From Streptomyces bottropensis ATCC 25435 (GTDB lineage Bacteria; Actinomycetota; Actinomycetes; Streptomycetales; Streptomycetaceae): a DNA stretch of 64,000 nt. Below are positions 23,957 to 33,522 of the stretch, one piece after another. Under the pieces are notes generated by a model. The model was not told the origin of the DNA. It saw nothing but the letters and a program-made list of their open reading frames with translations, and did not search any database. The DNA is taken from positions 5,227,518 to 5,291,517 of the forward strand of contig NZ_KB911581.1 in NCBI RefSeq assembly GCF_000383595.1, in the 5' to 3' direction. The translations under genes and the position numbers were made by a program. How positions within the stretch are numbered: the stretch's first letter is position 1; the number at the start of each line of letters is the position of its first letter.

Positions 23957-24976
23957 ATGTTGAACGTCGGCATTGTCGGCGGGGGGATTCGCGGGCACAT
24001 GTACGCGCAGTCGCTGGACGGTTTCCCGGACGTGCGCGTCCGTGCCGTCTGCGACCTGAACCCTCAGGCCGCGCAGAAGGTGGCGGACGAGTTCGGCCTC
24101 GTATCCTTCATCGATCACCGCACGATGCTCGAGCGGGCAGGGTTGGATGCGGTGATCGTGGCGACGCCCGATTTCGCCCACCGTGAGGTCGCTGTGGACG
24201 CTGCGGCCAGCGGCGCGCACCTGCTGATCGAGAAGCCATTGGCCACGACTGCCGAGGACTGCGCGGCGATCAGCGATGCGGTGCAGCGGGCCGGGGTGCA
24301 GTGCATGGTCGGATTCGAGAACCGGTGGAATCCGGCCATCCGCCGGATCCACGACTTGTCGGCCTCCGGCGAACTGGGAGATGTGCTGACGCAGAACATC
24401 CTGCTCAGCAACACCTACTATGTGCCGACCACGATGATTCCGTGGGCGGCGAAGTCCTCGCCGGCATGGTTCTTGATGAGTCACACCGTCGATGCAGCGG
24501 TCTGGGTGGCGGACAAGCGCGTGACATCGGTGTTCGCGGGCGGCTCGCGCGGTCGTCTGGCGGAGCTGGGCGTGGACACCTGGGATGTCATCCATGCGCT
24601 GCTGAGCTTCGACGACGGCACCACGGCGAACCTGACCTCCACCTGGGTGCTGCCCGACTCTTCGCCGTCGGTCGTGGATTTCCAGTACAAGATCGTGGGA
24701 ACCAAATCCGCCGTCGATGTTGACCTCCAGGACCACGGCATTCGCCACGCGGGCGAGGCATACAAGTGGCCCGGCCTGCTCGGCGGCGAGATCGACGGGC
24801 GCCTGCAAGGCCCGCCCACCTGGATGGTGCAGTCCTTCGTCACCAGGCTCAATGCCGGTGAGCCCGTCGGCCCCGGCCTCGACCAGGGAGCTCTGGTCAC
24901 CGACATCGTCCTGGCCGTCCTGGAGTCCCTGCGCACCGGCGAGGTCACATCGATCAACCGGAGGCCGGCCGGTTGA
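23957..24976 (+). CDS. Gfo/Idh/MocA family oxidoreductase
   Basis: A 339-residue NAD(P)-dependent dehydrogenase starting at ATG 23957 after AGGAGG. The Rossmann motif GIVGGGIRGHMYAQSL is at the N-terminus; the family Lys motif is LIEKPLAT (about residue 91-98); and 'MSHTVDAAVWVAD' carries the catalytic-region His/Asp. Such enzymes oxidise or epimerise sugars, inositols or their derivatives. It leads an operon with a RbsC-like permease, a binding lipoprotein and an ATPase, so it likely acts on the imported sugar. Specific substrate not predictable. Confidence 0.88.
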   Translation: MLNVGIVGGGIRGHMYAQSLDGFPDVRVRAVCDLNPQAAQKVADEFGLVSFIDHRTMLERAGLDAVIVATPDFAHREVAVDAAASGAHLLIEKPLATTAEDCAAISDAVQRAGVQCMVGFENRWNPAIRRIHDLSASGELGDVLTQNILLSNTYYVPTTMIPWAAKSSPAWFLMSHTVDAAVWVADKRVTSVFAGGSRGRLAELGVDTWDVIHALLSFDDGTTANLTSTWVLPDSSPSVVDFQYKIVGTKSAVDVDLQDHGIRHAGEAYKWPGLLGGEIDGRLQGPPTWMVQSFVTRLNAGEPVGPGLDQGALVTDIVLAVLESLRTGEVTSINRRPAG

Positions 24977-25022
24977 CCGCCGGCCGATCCGCAAGGGACA
25001 TCCTGCGAGAACGAGGATAGAC

Positions 25023-26024
25023 ATGACACCGAATGTGACTGCTGTGGCAGAGCGCCCAAGCCTGCGCGGTGCCGTGGCCAAGCAGGGCAACCGTTACCGC
25101 GACTACGCCCTCGTGGCCGTCTTCACGGGCGAGGTCCTCTTCTGGACGCTGCAGAGCCCGGCCTTCCTGACCCTCAACAACCTCCTCAACATCGCCAGAC
25201 AGGCGTCGACCATCGGGATCATGGCGGTCGGTATGACCTACGTGATCCTCATAGCCGGGATCGACCTCTCGGTCGGCAGCCTGGTGAGCTTCACGGGCAT
25301 GCTGATCGCCTCGACACTGATCGGGGCCGACAGCCTCCTCGCCGCCCTCGCCGTGGCACTCGGCTTCGGCGCCGTGTCGGGACTGTTCAGCGGCTACCTG
25401 GTGTCACGGCTTCACGTGCCGGCCTTCATCGCCACGCTCAGCCTGATGCAGGTCTACCTCGCCGGCGCGCAGCTGTGGAACGACGGCGGGCCTCTGTCGG
25501 TGACCAACTCCGCGGTTCTCATGCTGGGATCCGGCTACATCGGCCCGGTGCCGGTCCCGGTGGTGGTCTTCGCAGTGATTCTCCTGTGCGGCCACTGGGT
25601 CCTGTCCCAAAGCGTCTTCGGCCGGCACGTCTACGCGATCGGGGGCAATCCCGAGGCGGCACGTCTGGCCGGTATCCCGGTCCGGCGGGTGACGCTCGCC
25701 GTCTACGCACTCAGCGGAGCCCTCGCAGGGCTGGCGGCACTGCTCTTTGTCGGCAGGCTGGCCACCGCCAGTCCGCTCACCGGCACCGGCCTGGAACTGC
25801 AGGTCATCGCCGCCGTGATCGTCGGCGGATGCAGCCTGTTCGGAGGCAAGGGAAACCTGCCGGACACCCTGCTCGGCGTGCTTGTCCTGACCATGCTCCA
25901 AAACGGGCTCACCCTCGTGGGCGTGTCCGGCTTCTGGCAGAACTTCGCCACCGGCGTCGCTGTGCTGCTCGCCGTTCTCCTCTCGGGGGACGTCCTGGCC
26001 AAAATGCGCAAGAAAGAGGCATGA
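25023..26024 (+). CDS. Sugar ABC transporter permease (RbsC-like)
   Basis: A 333-residue inner-membrane permease of the carbohydrate uptake family 2 (ribose/xylose/inositol type). Eight to ten hydrophobic segments can be traced. The landmark segments TYVILIAGIDLSVGSLVSFT and FGRHVYAIGGNPEAARLAGI (the cytoplasmic EAA-like loop contacting the ATPase) and GGKGNLPDTLLGVLVL are family-typical. The start ATG 25023 lies 46 bases after the dehydrogenase. Its stop overlaps the binding-protein start (ATGA at 26021). Confidence 0.92.
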   Translation: MTPNVTAVAERPSLRGAVAKQGNRYRDYALVAVFTGEVLFWTLQSPAFLTLNNLLNIARQASTIGIMAVGMTYVILIAGIDLSVGSLVSFTGMLIASTLIGADSLLAALAVALGFGAVSGLFSGYLVSRLHVPAFIATLSLMQVYLAGAQLWNDGGPLSVTNSAVLMLGSGYIGPVPVPVVVFAVILLCGHWVLSQSVFGRHVYAIGGNPEAARLAGIPVRRVTLAVYALSGALAGLAALLFVGRLATASPLTGTGLELQVIAAVIVGGCSLFGGKGNLPDTLLGVLVLTMLQNGLTLVGVSGFWQNFATGVAVLLAVLLSGDVLAKMRKKEA

Positions 26025-27043
26025 CCATGAATTCGATGTCCCAGCGCCGTACCACGCGGCTGCCTTTCGCAGGACTGACCGTTTCGATGTGCGTGGCCGC
26101 GGCGGCCTGCAGCGCAACGGGCCCGGGAAGCTCGTCGGTGAAGGACACCTCCGACAAGCAACTCATCATCGGTCACAGCTACCAGGACCTCTCCAGCCCG
26201 TACTTCGCCGACGAGCGCAAGGTGGAGAAGGCACTGGCTGCGAAGAACGGCTACAGCTACGTCGCCACCCAGGCATCAAACAATCCGGCCACCCAGCTCA
26301 CCGACATCGAGAACCTCATCTCCCGCAAGGTCAACCTTCTGGTGATCGACGCGATCGACCCGAACGCGGTGGTACCCGGGATCAAGAGCGCGAACAGCGC
26401 CGGAATCCCGGTGGTCATGCTGATCCGCAAGCCCGCGGGCGGCAACTACAAGAGTCTTGTCTACCTCGACAGCATCAAGGACGGGGCCAACGCCTGCGCC
26501 GCGGTCGCCACGCGTCTGGGCGGCAAGGGCAAGGTCGTCAACCTGACCGGACCGCTGGACATCCTCGCCGCGAAGGAACGGTCCACCGGCTGCACGAACG
26601 AGCTGAAGAAGTATCCCGGCATCACGGTCGTCGCCAGCCCGCAGACGGACTTCACCCAGCGGGACGCCGAGCAGAAGATGACCGACGTCCTGCAGGTGCA
26701 CCGTGACGTCGACGCCGTCTTCGGCGGCAACGACGACATCGCCCTCGGCGCCATCCGCGCCTTCACTTCCGCCGGCATCGACCCCAAGACCAAAGTCGTG
26801 ATCGGCATCGACGGTACCCAGGCCGGGCTCCAGGCCGTCTGCAACGGCACCTATACCCAGTCCCTCGCGACTTTCCCCGTCAAGGAGGCCGAGATCGTCA
26901 TGGACATCGCCGCCAAGATCCACACGGGCAAGCCCGTGCAGAAGGAGGTCCTCTTCCCGGCCGTGCCGGTCAACGCGGACAACATCAAGGCCGCGGTGAA
27001 GACCGCCGGGTATCCCATCTCGTCCTGTCCTGCCGCCAAGTGA
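26021..27043 (+). CDS. Sugar ABC transporter substrate-binding lipoprotein
   Basis: A 340-residue periplasmic-binding-protein fold protein (type 1, ribose-binding like). The signal peptide ends in a lipobox, VAAAACSATG, so the Cys near residue 28 is the likely lipidation site on the outer membrane face. Landmarks: two Rossmann-like lobes with LIIGHSYQDLSSPYFADERK at the start, LVIDAIDPNAVVPGI and IPVVMLIRKP in the first lobe, VFGGNDDIALGAIRAF and VIGIDGTQAGLQAV in the second. ATG 26021 overlaps the permease stop; ATG 26027 and 26036 are alternatives. Confidence 0.9.
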   Translation: MTMNSMSQRRTTRLPFAGLTVSMCVAAAACSATGPGSSSVKDTSDKQLIIGHSYQDLSSPYFADERKVEKALAAKNGYSYVATQASNNPATQLTDIENLISRKVNLLVIDAIDPNAVVPGIKSANSAGIPVVMLIRKPAGGNYKSLVYLDSIKDGANACAAVATRLGGKGKVVNLTGPLDILAAKERSTGCTNELKKYPGITVVASPQTDFTQRDAEQKMTDVLQVHRDVDAVFGGNDDIALGAIRAFTSAGIDPKTKVVIGIDGTQAGLQAVCNGTYTQSLATFPVKEAEIVMDIAAKIHTGKPVQKEVLFPAVPVNADNIKAAVKTAGYPISSCPAAK

Positions 27044-27072
27044 GGAGCGACGACCCGCAAAGGAGGGCAGCC

Positions 27073-27861
27073 ATGCAGAAACTCGAACAGCACCCTGGTG
27101 GCGAGACGGGGCCGGCCCCCGCGGTCTCGGCACAAGGGATCATCAAGCGCTTCGGTGGTGTGGTGGCACTGGACAACGTGAGCTTCTCAGCCCGGGCAGG
27201 AGAGGTGACCGCCTTGGTCGGAGACAACGGCGCAGGCAAGTCCACCTTGATCCGGTGCCTGTCCGGTGTGCACTCACCCGATGAAGGAGGGCTATTCGTC
27301 AACGGGGCGCCGGTGACCTTCTCCGGCCCCAACGACGCACGGCTTGCGGGCATCGAGACGGTCCACCAGAACCTTGCCCTGGCCGACAACCTGGACGTCG
27401 CGGCGAATCTCTTCCTTGGCCGGGAACTGTCCGGCGGCCCCCGCTCACTGTTCCGCCTGCGGAAGAGGCCCATGGAAGCCAGGGCCGCAGAACTGATCGA
27501 CGAGTACGGGATCCGCATGCCCAACATCAAGGCGAAGGTGGGCGCCATGTCGGGCGGCCAGCGGCAGGGCATCGCCATCGCCAGGGCCGTCGGCTGGGGC
27601 AGCGAGGTCGTGCTGATGGACGAGCCCACCGCCGCACTGGGCGTGAAGGAAACCGGGCGGGTGCTGGACGTCGTCAGGTCCCTCGCCGATCGCGGTCTGG
27701 CGGTCGTGTTGATCAGCCACAACATCGAGCAGGTCATGCAGGTGTCCGACTTCGTGTGGGTGCTGCGAGGCGGGCACATGATCGCCGATCTGCGGGCCGA
27801 GAACACAAACACCCAGGAAGTGGTCCACTACATCACCACCGGCGTAGGTCTCGGCGCATGA
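27073..27861 (+). CDS. Sugar ABC transporter ATP-binding protein, single domain
   Basis: A 262-residue ATPase, starting at ATG 27073 with AGGAGG at 27061-27066. Walker A is VGDNGAGKSTL, the signature MSGGQRQGIAIAR, Walker B VVLMDEPTAALG and the H-loop ISHN. Most CUT2 importers use a fused double ATPase of about 500 residues (RbsA/XylG); this single-domain form resembles FrcA-type partners and must dimerise. It closes the Gfo/Idh-permease-binding protein operon under probable ROK control. Confidence 0.92.
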   Translation: MQKLEQHPGGETGPAPAVSAQGIIKRFGGVVALDNVSFSARAGEVTALVGDNGAGKSTLIRCLSGVHSPDEGGLFVNGAPVTFSGPNDARLAGIETVHQNLALADNLDVAANLFLGRELSGGPRSLFRLRKRPMEARAAELIDEYGIRMPNIKAKVGAMSGGQRQGIAIARAVGWGSEVVLMDEPTAALGVKETGRVLDVVRSLADRGLAVVLISHNIEQVMQVSDFVWVLRGGHMIADLRAENTNTQEVVHYITTGVGLGA

Positions 27862-28857
27862 CAGCCGGGAGCCAAGCTCCCCGGTCGACGCCGCACCGCT
27901 ATCGAAGGCGTACAGGGGCAGAAGCATCCGCTTCGAGATGACCGGCTACGCGGGGCTTTGAGTGGCCAAGAAGGGCTCGAAGGACAGGACTTCAGGTCGG
28001 AATCCGGGGAACGATGGACGGCTTCCGCCGCCGGAAGCGCCCCCGAGTTCGCGCACTTCGCCGGCCAGCGCCGGGACGACTGCTCGATCCGCACCCCCGG
28101 CGCGATGATCAGGTGCATCTGCCCGGTGGCCGCACACTGCGACGCTTTCCTCCCCGCGTACTGCTCAGGCCAGTAGCCACCCTTGGCCACGATCCCGGCC
28201 ACAGGGGCCCGACCGACGTCACGGTGCGACATCCCTGCCCCCGACCAGGACGACAATTCCGCCCACAACCCCAACTGGCAACCTCACCCACTACCAAGTT
28301 CACCGGTCCTTTGTGACATGGACGGAAGGCCGACATCACCTCAGCAGACCCCCGCGCCACTCCCAGACAAGGTAAGAGGAGGAAACGGCAGGCACGGGCT
28401 GGTGCGCCTCAGCGGCTCGGGGCGCACCGGCTACCGGTTGCGCGTCGGCGGGGCCTCCGTGCCTCAAGCGCCGGGCAGAAGCCGGCGCAGCGAAGAAACT
28501 GGCTCCGGGGAACAGCCGAGCCGCTGCGCACCACCGCACCCCATTCACCGACCATCAGCGAGGCCGAGCTCCAAGGCCTGAGCCGCGCCTGGGCGTCCCC
28601 TTCGTCGACCTCGACGCCGACACCCCGCCCGGGACCACCGCACCCCAACTGCGTCAGTGCACCTCGAACATCGAAGGCGTCCGCATCCTGTACTTCCTCA
28701 CCGCCCTGCGCACCGTGGTCGTCACCCGGCCCGGCTGACCTCTGACCCCCGCCGATGCCTTCGAGGCATGTCGTCGAACCCCAATGGGTCTTCGACGGCA
28801 GCAGCGCGCGTCACCAGAATGCGGGCACTACCCCTTCGTGTTCCCGAGGAGTTCACT
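27862..28857. other. 996-base stretch without a convincing gene
   Basis: Short frames exist on both strands but without recognisable domains. Near 28640-28740 a plus-strand end (LRQCTSNIEGVRILYFLTAL, then RTVVVTRPG and stop) reads like a lost protein's C-terminus, and it lies just upstream of the secreted hydrolase. The hydrolase promoter should lie in the last 120 bases. Confidence 0.4.
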
Positions 28858-30819
28858 GTGTCCGTCTTGTACGCCCGGCGCTGTTGTACCGTGCTGGCTT
28901 TCCTCGTACTGGCTCTGGTCCTCGTGCCGTTGTCGCCGTTGACGGCGAGACCCGCGTACGCCACGACCGCCGTAGCCAGTGATCCGCTCACCGGCAGCGG
29001 CGCCGTGACCAGGAAGGTGCTGACCGCCGCCGACCTGACCAGCGGCGCGGGCACCGGCACCGTCGCCAACGACGCCTTCGCGCTGCCCGCGGCTGCCGCC
29101 GCCCCGACGCGCACCTTCGAAGGAACCCTGACGCTCAACGGCGTGGCCACCGCAGGCGGATTCCGGACCGTCAAGGACACCTACAACTACGCGGCCACCG
29201 CCGCGCTCAAGCACCTGCCGCCGGTGAGCATCGACCTCGTGCAGAGGGGCAGCCACGTCATCCCTGCCGTCCGCGGCCTGCAGATCACCGGGAGCGCGTA
29301 CTGGAACGTGATCGTCGGGGGTGGCCGCGCCTGGAACGAGTACGGCGACGGTGGCCGCACCCGCGTCTCGCTGCCCTTCGCGCTGGTCGAGCGCAACGCG
29401 AACTGCGTGCACAACGGCCTGCTGACCTTCCTCTTCGGCGGCAGCAAGATCTCCAAGGTCCGCTACCAGATCACGCACGAGACGTGCCAGTACTTCCAGT
29501 TCGACATGTGGGGCCAGGTCGGCGCGACCTACTCTCGGCACGCCGTGACCGGTGACACCGACCTGAAGAACGCGTACGCAGCCGAGGTCGCCCACCGCAT
29601 CCCGACCAAGCCGATCAGCGCGCTGCGCACCGACTACCCGAACGCCGGCATCGACACCAGCGCGTTCGGCAGCGGCGTCACCGCCTCGGCGCTGAGTACG
29701 TACGGCGTGTCCTACGGCGGGGTGAACTATGTCGGCGCGTGCCAGACCCGGCAGGGCGCGTACCCGTACTGCAACCAGATGGTGCTGCCGTCGTACTCGC
29801 TGGCCAAGACGATGTTCGCCGGCATCGTGCTGATGCGGCTGACGCAGGTCTACGGCTCGTCCGTGCCGTCGCAGCCGATCCGCGACTGGGTCAGCGAGGC
29901 GGACACCTCCGCCTGGAGCGGCGTCACGTTCCAGGACACCGCGAACATGGCCACCGGTAACTACCTCTCCAGCGCCTTCGAGGCCGACGAGTCCGGCGGC
30001 GGCATGACGGCGTTCTTCGACGCCGAGGCGTACGGGCCGAAGATGAGCGCCGCGCTGGCCTTCCCGCACGCCGTCGCACCCGGCACGAAGTGGGTCTACC
30101 ACTCCTCCGACACCTTCGTGCTGACTCGGGCGATGCAGAACTACCTGGTGTCCAAGGCCGGCGCCGGCAGCGACATCTACCGCTGGATCCGCGACCAGGT
30201 GCTGGTCCCGCTGCACCTGAGCCCGGACGTGCTGACCACCGTGCGCACCGACAACAGCGCCACCGGGCAGCCGTTGGGCGGGTACGGCCTGTTCTACACG
30301 CAGGACGACATCGCCAAGGTCAGCCGATTCCTGAACGCCGACGGCGGGAAGATCGACGGGGTGCAGAAGCTCGACGCGACGATGCTCGCCGACGCGATGC
30401 AGCAGAACCCGGCGAACCGCGGCATCACCACGACCGCCGGCACGACCGGCAAGACCTACAAGTACCAGAGCGGCCTGTGGGCCCGGCAGTTCACCTCGGC
30501 GGACAACCCGGTGTTCACCAGTTCGGTGTACGTGCCGTTCATGTCCGGCTTCGGCGGCATCACCGCGGCGATGCTGCCCAACGGCGCCACGTACTACTAC
30601 TTCAGCGACAACGACGAGTTCGGCTGGTCGGCGGCGGCCGCGCAGGCGTACAAGCTGCCCGCCACCCGCGGGGGCGGCGGGACGTGCACGGCCGGCCAGC
30701 CGCTCGGCAACGACGGCTTCGAGACCGGGGAAATCGAGGGACGCAGGGCGGTCGGCGGCAGCGTGACGTCACCCCTGGCCAGAAGGGCCTCCAAGGCCCG
30801 GAACATCATCCGCGGTTGA
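28858..30819 (+). CDS. Secreted beta-lactamase-fold serine hydrolase, C-terminus possibly cut
   Basis: A 653-residue exported protein with GTG start after CGAGGAG (28845-28851). The signal peptide is residues 1-35 (core LAFLVLALVLVPLSPLTA, cleavage near YAT). The hydrolase domain has the Ser-x-x-Lys motif SLAKTM (Ser314, Lys317) in an otherwise typical class C/esterase context, a YHSSDT segment (near residue 418) in the Tyr-x-Asn position, and MSGFGG near the C-terminus in place of the KTG box. Members act as esterases or D-amino-peptidases. After GTCTAGQPLGNDGFETGE, which normally opens an accessory carbohydrate-binding-like domain, the sequence turns into an Arg-rich tail and stops, indicating loss of that domain. 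Confidence 0.8.
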   Translation: MSVLYARRCCTVLAFLVLALVLVPLSPLTARPAYATTAVASDPLTGSGAVTRKVLTAADLTSGAGTGTVANDAFALPAAAAAPTRTFEGTLTLNGVATAGGFRTVKDTYNYAATAALKHLPPVSIDLVQRGSHVIPAVRGLQITGSAYWNVIVGGGRAWNEYGDGGRTRVSLPFALVERNANCVHNGLLTFLFGGSKISKVRYQITHETCQYFQFDMWGQVGATYSRHAVTGDTDLKNAYAAEVAHRIPTKPISALRTDYPNAGIDTSAFGSGVTASALSTYGVSYGGVNYVGACQTRQGAYPYCNQMVLPSYSLAKTMFAGIVLMRLTQVYGSSVPSQPIRDWVSEADTSAWSGVTFQDTANMATGNYLSSAFEADESGGGMTAFFDAEAYGPKMSAALAFPHAVAPGTKWVYHSSDTFVLTRAMQNYLVSKAGAGSDIYRWIRDQVLVPLHLSPDVLTTVRTDNSATGQPLGGYGLFYTQDDIAKVSRFLNADGGKIDGVQKLDATMLADAMQQNPANRGITTTAGTTGKTYKYQSGLWARQFTSADNPVFTSSVYVPFMSGFGGITAAMLPNGATYYYFSDNDEFGWSAAAAQAYKLPATRGGGGTCTAGQPLGNDGFETGEIEGRRAVGGSVTSPLARRASKARNIIRG

Positions 30820-30932
30820 CGTCCCCCGATGGCGACTCGTGGTAGGGAGTTCGGCAGATGCGGGCCCCTACCACGTTCCTCTGCGGTCCAGAGCCGTCCG
30901 TCCGCCTTGGCGAGGGGTGGGGAGCTCGCAGG

Positions 30933-31359
30933 TCACACTCCGGTCCTGCTCCTGATCCGCGCCTTCTCGAACTCGGACGCCGGGTCGCCGCCGATGCTCC
31001 AGGGCCAGGACACGACCGTACTGTTGATCGCCTCGAAGACCGCACTGGCCTCGCCGCGCCGCTGGGCGGCCATCAGCGCGTGGGCCGGCAGGTACAGGTC
31101 GGCCAGGGCCGCCGCGTGGTGGAAGAACCGGGGCCAGGCCCAGGTGTGTGTGCGCCGCACGGTCGAGGGCCTGGGCGGCCGATGCGTGGGACCAGTGGTT
31201 GCGTGCCACCAGTGCTTCGACTCCGGCCTGGGTGAGGACGGAGTGGTACTGCAGAATCCGTGTCGTCGCCTGGAGGGGATTCAGCAGTCTGCTGAGGGCA
31301 GCATCGTCGAGCATCAGGACGAGACGTGTCCGTCTGCGGCGACTCGACATAAATGCCAT
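30933..31359 (-). pseudogene. Gene fragment broken by a GT-repeat frameshift
   Basis: On the minus strand two frames join into one protein end: first MLDDAALSRLLNPLQATTRI, then ALVARNHWSHASAAQALDRA, and after a shift HTWAWPRFFHHAAALADLYL, GEASAVFEAINSTVV and SWPWSIGGDPASEFEKARIR. Both parts have coding-like composition. The shift lies in the alternating GTGTGTGTG run at 31143-31151, a classical slippage site. I do not recognise the family. Beyond 31360 the frame loses coding character, while a plus-strand peptide (VPASVSKAAATILRTARELL) near 31390-31460 may be another relic. Confidence 0.5.
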
Positions 31360-31561
31360 GCACACCTCGTCAAGGACCTGGTCGTGCCCGCTAGCGTTTC
31401 CAAGGCCGCGGCGACCATCCTGCGCACGGCCCGCGAGCTGCTGCGCCAGTCGCCTCGGGCTCGCAGCTGATGCGGGGTATCGCCGCGTGGTGGGGCGCGG
31501 TCGACGTGCGGCCACGCCTCGCGCCGTGGCAAGGGCCGTGGTCTGGAGTCGTCGCTGCAGT

Positions 31562-32458
31562 TCACAGGCGGGCGGCGACCTGTGGCCCGTACCGCTCGAC
31601 ACAAAAGCGTGACAACCCGGCCGCGAATGCCTCGATGCTGTGCAGCGCATAGTGGCCGGCGTCCCATGCCGCGTGCAGGTGGATCTGCAGCGGTTCGCCC
31701 GTGCTGTCGAGGATCAGCAGCGGGTGCAGGTCGAAGCGGGGATCGTCGGAGACCACGGCGACACCATGGCCCGAAGCTGCCATGGCTTGTGCGACGTGCG
31801 GGGTGTCGCATTCGAGCACGATGTCGTACGAGGCGTCCGCATCCTGTACGGCATGGTCCAGGATGCGGCGGGTGCCGTGCGCCGGGGTGAGGACGATGAG
31901 GGGCTCCGCGGCAAGTTCCCTGATGGTGACGTGGTCCCAGTCCGCCCAGGCATGGTCGGCACGGACGTAGGCCCACAGCGGCAGTCGGGCCACCGGGAGT
32001 CCGGCGAAACGGCGCCTCGGCGCTGCCGAGGAGATGGCTACGTCGGCGCCCCTCGCAAGGGCCTGGTAGGCATGTGCCGGAGTCTCCGCCTGCACGGTGA
32101 CGAGCGGATCCTCCGGCCCCCAGGTGGCCAGAAACGGCGCGATCACGTCGGTGATGGTGGTGGCCGGCGCCGCCACGGTGATTCGCATGGCACGACCGGC
32201 AGCCAGCGCACCGACCGCGGCCTCGGCAGTGTCCGCGCGGGCGACCAGGTCCCGGGCCAGGGGAAGGAAGCGCCGGCCGGCCGCCGTCAGGACCATCTGC
32301 TTGCCGCCGCGGTCGAAGAGCGTCATCCCCAAGGTCCCTTCCAGGCTGCGCAGTTGGCGCGACAACGAGGGCTGGGCGACGCGGACCACCTCGGCAGCCT
32401 TGGTGACCGAACCGGTCTCCACGATGGTCAGGAAGTAGCGCAGCACTCGGAGTTCCAT
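31562..32458 (-). CDS. LysR family transcriptional regulator
   Basis: A 298-residue regulator starting at ATG 32458 (GAGGG-type site upstream). The N-terminal LysR winged helix reads LRVLRYFLTIVETGSVTKAA, then VAQPSLSRQLRSLEGTLGMT, then LFDR, followed by the periplasmic-binding-like effector domain (MRITVAAPATTITDVIAPFL to the end). It is divergent from the nitrilase-family amidase and APC permease, which are its probable targets through the palindrome at 32490-32508. It is not adjacent to the nod-like genes and shows no special reason to be called NodD. Confidence 0.92.
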   Translation of the reverse strand: MELRVLRYFLTIVETGSVTKAAEVVRVAQPSLSRQLRSLEGTLGMTLFDRGGKQMVLTAAGRRFLPLARDLVARADTAEAAVGALAAGRAMRITVAAPATTITDVIAPFLATWGPEDPLVTVQAETPAHAYQALARGADVAISSAAPRRRFAGLPVARLPLWAYVRADHAWADWDHVTIRELAAEPLIVLTPAHGTRRILDHAVQDADASYDIVLECDTPHVAQAMAASGHGVAVVSDDPRFDLHPLLILDSTGEPLQIHLHAAWDAGHYALHSIEAFAAGLSRFCVERYGPQVAARL

Positions 32459-32489
32459 GGGGGTGATCCCTCTTGAGACGGAGAGGCTC

Positions 32490-32508
32490 TCATGCCTCAA
32501 AGGCATGA
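32490..32508. promoter_or_regulatory. 19-bp LysR-type palindrome
   Basis: TCATGCCT (32490-32497) and AGGCATGA (32501-32508) form a perfect inverted repeat around CAA. It contains a T-N11-A core as LysR operators do and lies 32 bases from the regulator start and 136 from the amidase start, suited to autorepression and divergent activation. Confidence 0.55.
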
Positions 32509-32643
32509 TAGTCAACCCTTCCAAGTATTTGAGGCTATGGCTGACGGGCTGCATTCTTGGACCACCGTAACTTTCGGTTATCGGCGTCCGAACCCCCGTC
32601 GACGTCTCCTCATACAACAATCCTTCGATTGGCTGGTTCCCGC

Positions 32644-33522
32644 ATGGCCCGCCCCCTGCCCCTGATCCTCGCCCAGGCGCCCGGCCGCCCGGCCGACGAC
32701 CTCGCAGGCTTTGCCACCGACGTGGAGCGGCGCGTGAAGCCGCACGCACCCGGAGCCCTCGTCGTCTACCCCGAACTGCACCTCGGCGAGAGCGCCCCCG
32801 GAATCCCGGCCGCCCCGGAGAAGGCCGCCGAGCCGCTCGACGGCAAACGCGATGCGGCCTTCGCCGAGCTCGCGGGGGATCTGGGCATCTGGCTGGTACC
32901 CGGCAGCGTCTACGAGCGAGGCGCCGGCGATCACGTCCACAACACGACACCGGTCTATTCACCACGGGGTGAGCGCCTCGCCGCGTACCGCAAGATCTGC
33001 CCGTGGCGCCCGTACGAGACGACCACCCCCGGAAACCGGTTCGAGGTCGTCGACCTCGCCGGGGTCGGCCGCATCGGACTGTCCATCTGCTACGACACCT
33101 GGTTCCCGGAGATCTCCCGTCATCTGGCCTGGATGGGCGCAGAACTGATCGTCAACGTGGTCCGCACGCCGACGAGCGACCGCGCGCAGGAAGTCGTCCT
33201 CAGCCGCGCCAACGCCATCACCAATCAGGTCTTCGTCGCCAGCGTCAATTCCGCCGCCCCCTCCGGGATCGGCCGCAGCCTCGTCATCGATCCCCAGGGC
33301 ACGGTGCGCGCCGAAACCGTCGACGCCGGCGACTCCACTCTCACCGACGTGATCGACCTCGACGAGGTCGGCAACGTGCGCCGCTACGGCACCGCCGGTC
33401 TCAACCGGATCTGGGACCAGTTCCGCCCCGGCGACCCAGCCCTCGAACTCCCGCTGTACGGGGGCCGCATCGACCCCGCCACCTGGAACCCCGCCCACAC
33501 CACCGAGGAGCCACCACGATGA
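32644..33522 (+). CDS. Nitrilase superfamily carbon-nitrogen hydrolase
   Basis: A 292-residue amidase-type enzyme of the nitrilase superfamily. The catalytic Glu-Lys-Cys set is visible: Glu44 in YPELHLGE, Lys117 in AAYRKICPW, Cys149 in SICYDTWFPE, with spacing normal for aliphatic amidases and N-carbamoyl hydrolases. It is cytoplasmic (no signal peptide). ATG 32644 is the first start consistent with the fold; an upstream frame to 32557 would reach into the promoter region. Its stop overlaps the permease start (ATGA, 33519), so uptake and hydrolysis of an amide, nitrile or amino-acid derivative are coupled. Confidence 0.9.
   Translation: MARPLPLILAQAPGRPADDLAGFATDVERRVKPHAPGALVVYPELHLGESAPGIPAAPEKAAEPLDGKRDAAFAELAGDLGIWLVPGSVYERGAGDHVHNTTPVYSPRGERLAAYRKICPWRPYETTTPGNRFEVVDLAGVGRIGLSICYDTWFPEISRHLAWMGAELIVNVVRTPTSDRAQEVVLSRANAITNQVFVASVNSAAPSGIGRSLVIDPQGTVRAETVDAGDSTLTDVIDLDEVGNVRRYGTAGLNRIWDQFRPGDPALELPLYGGRIDPATWNPAHTTEEPPR

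Noticed and set aside
31562..32458. LysR regulator as a possible NodD for the nod-like operon
   Set aside because: It is 13 kb away, divergent from an amidase-permease pair with its own palindrome between them, and no nod-box half sites were found upstream of the nod-like genes.
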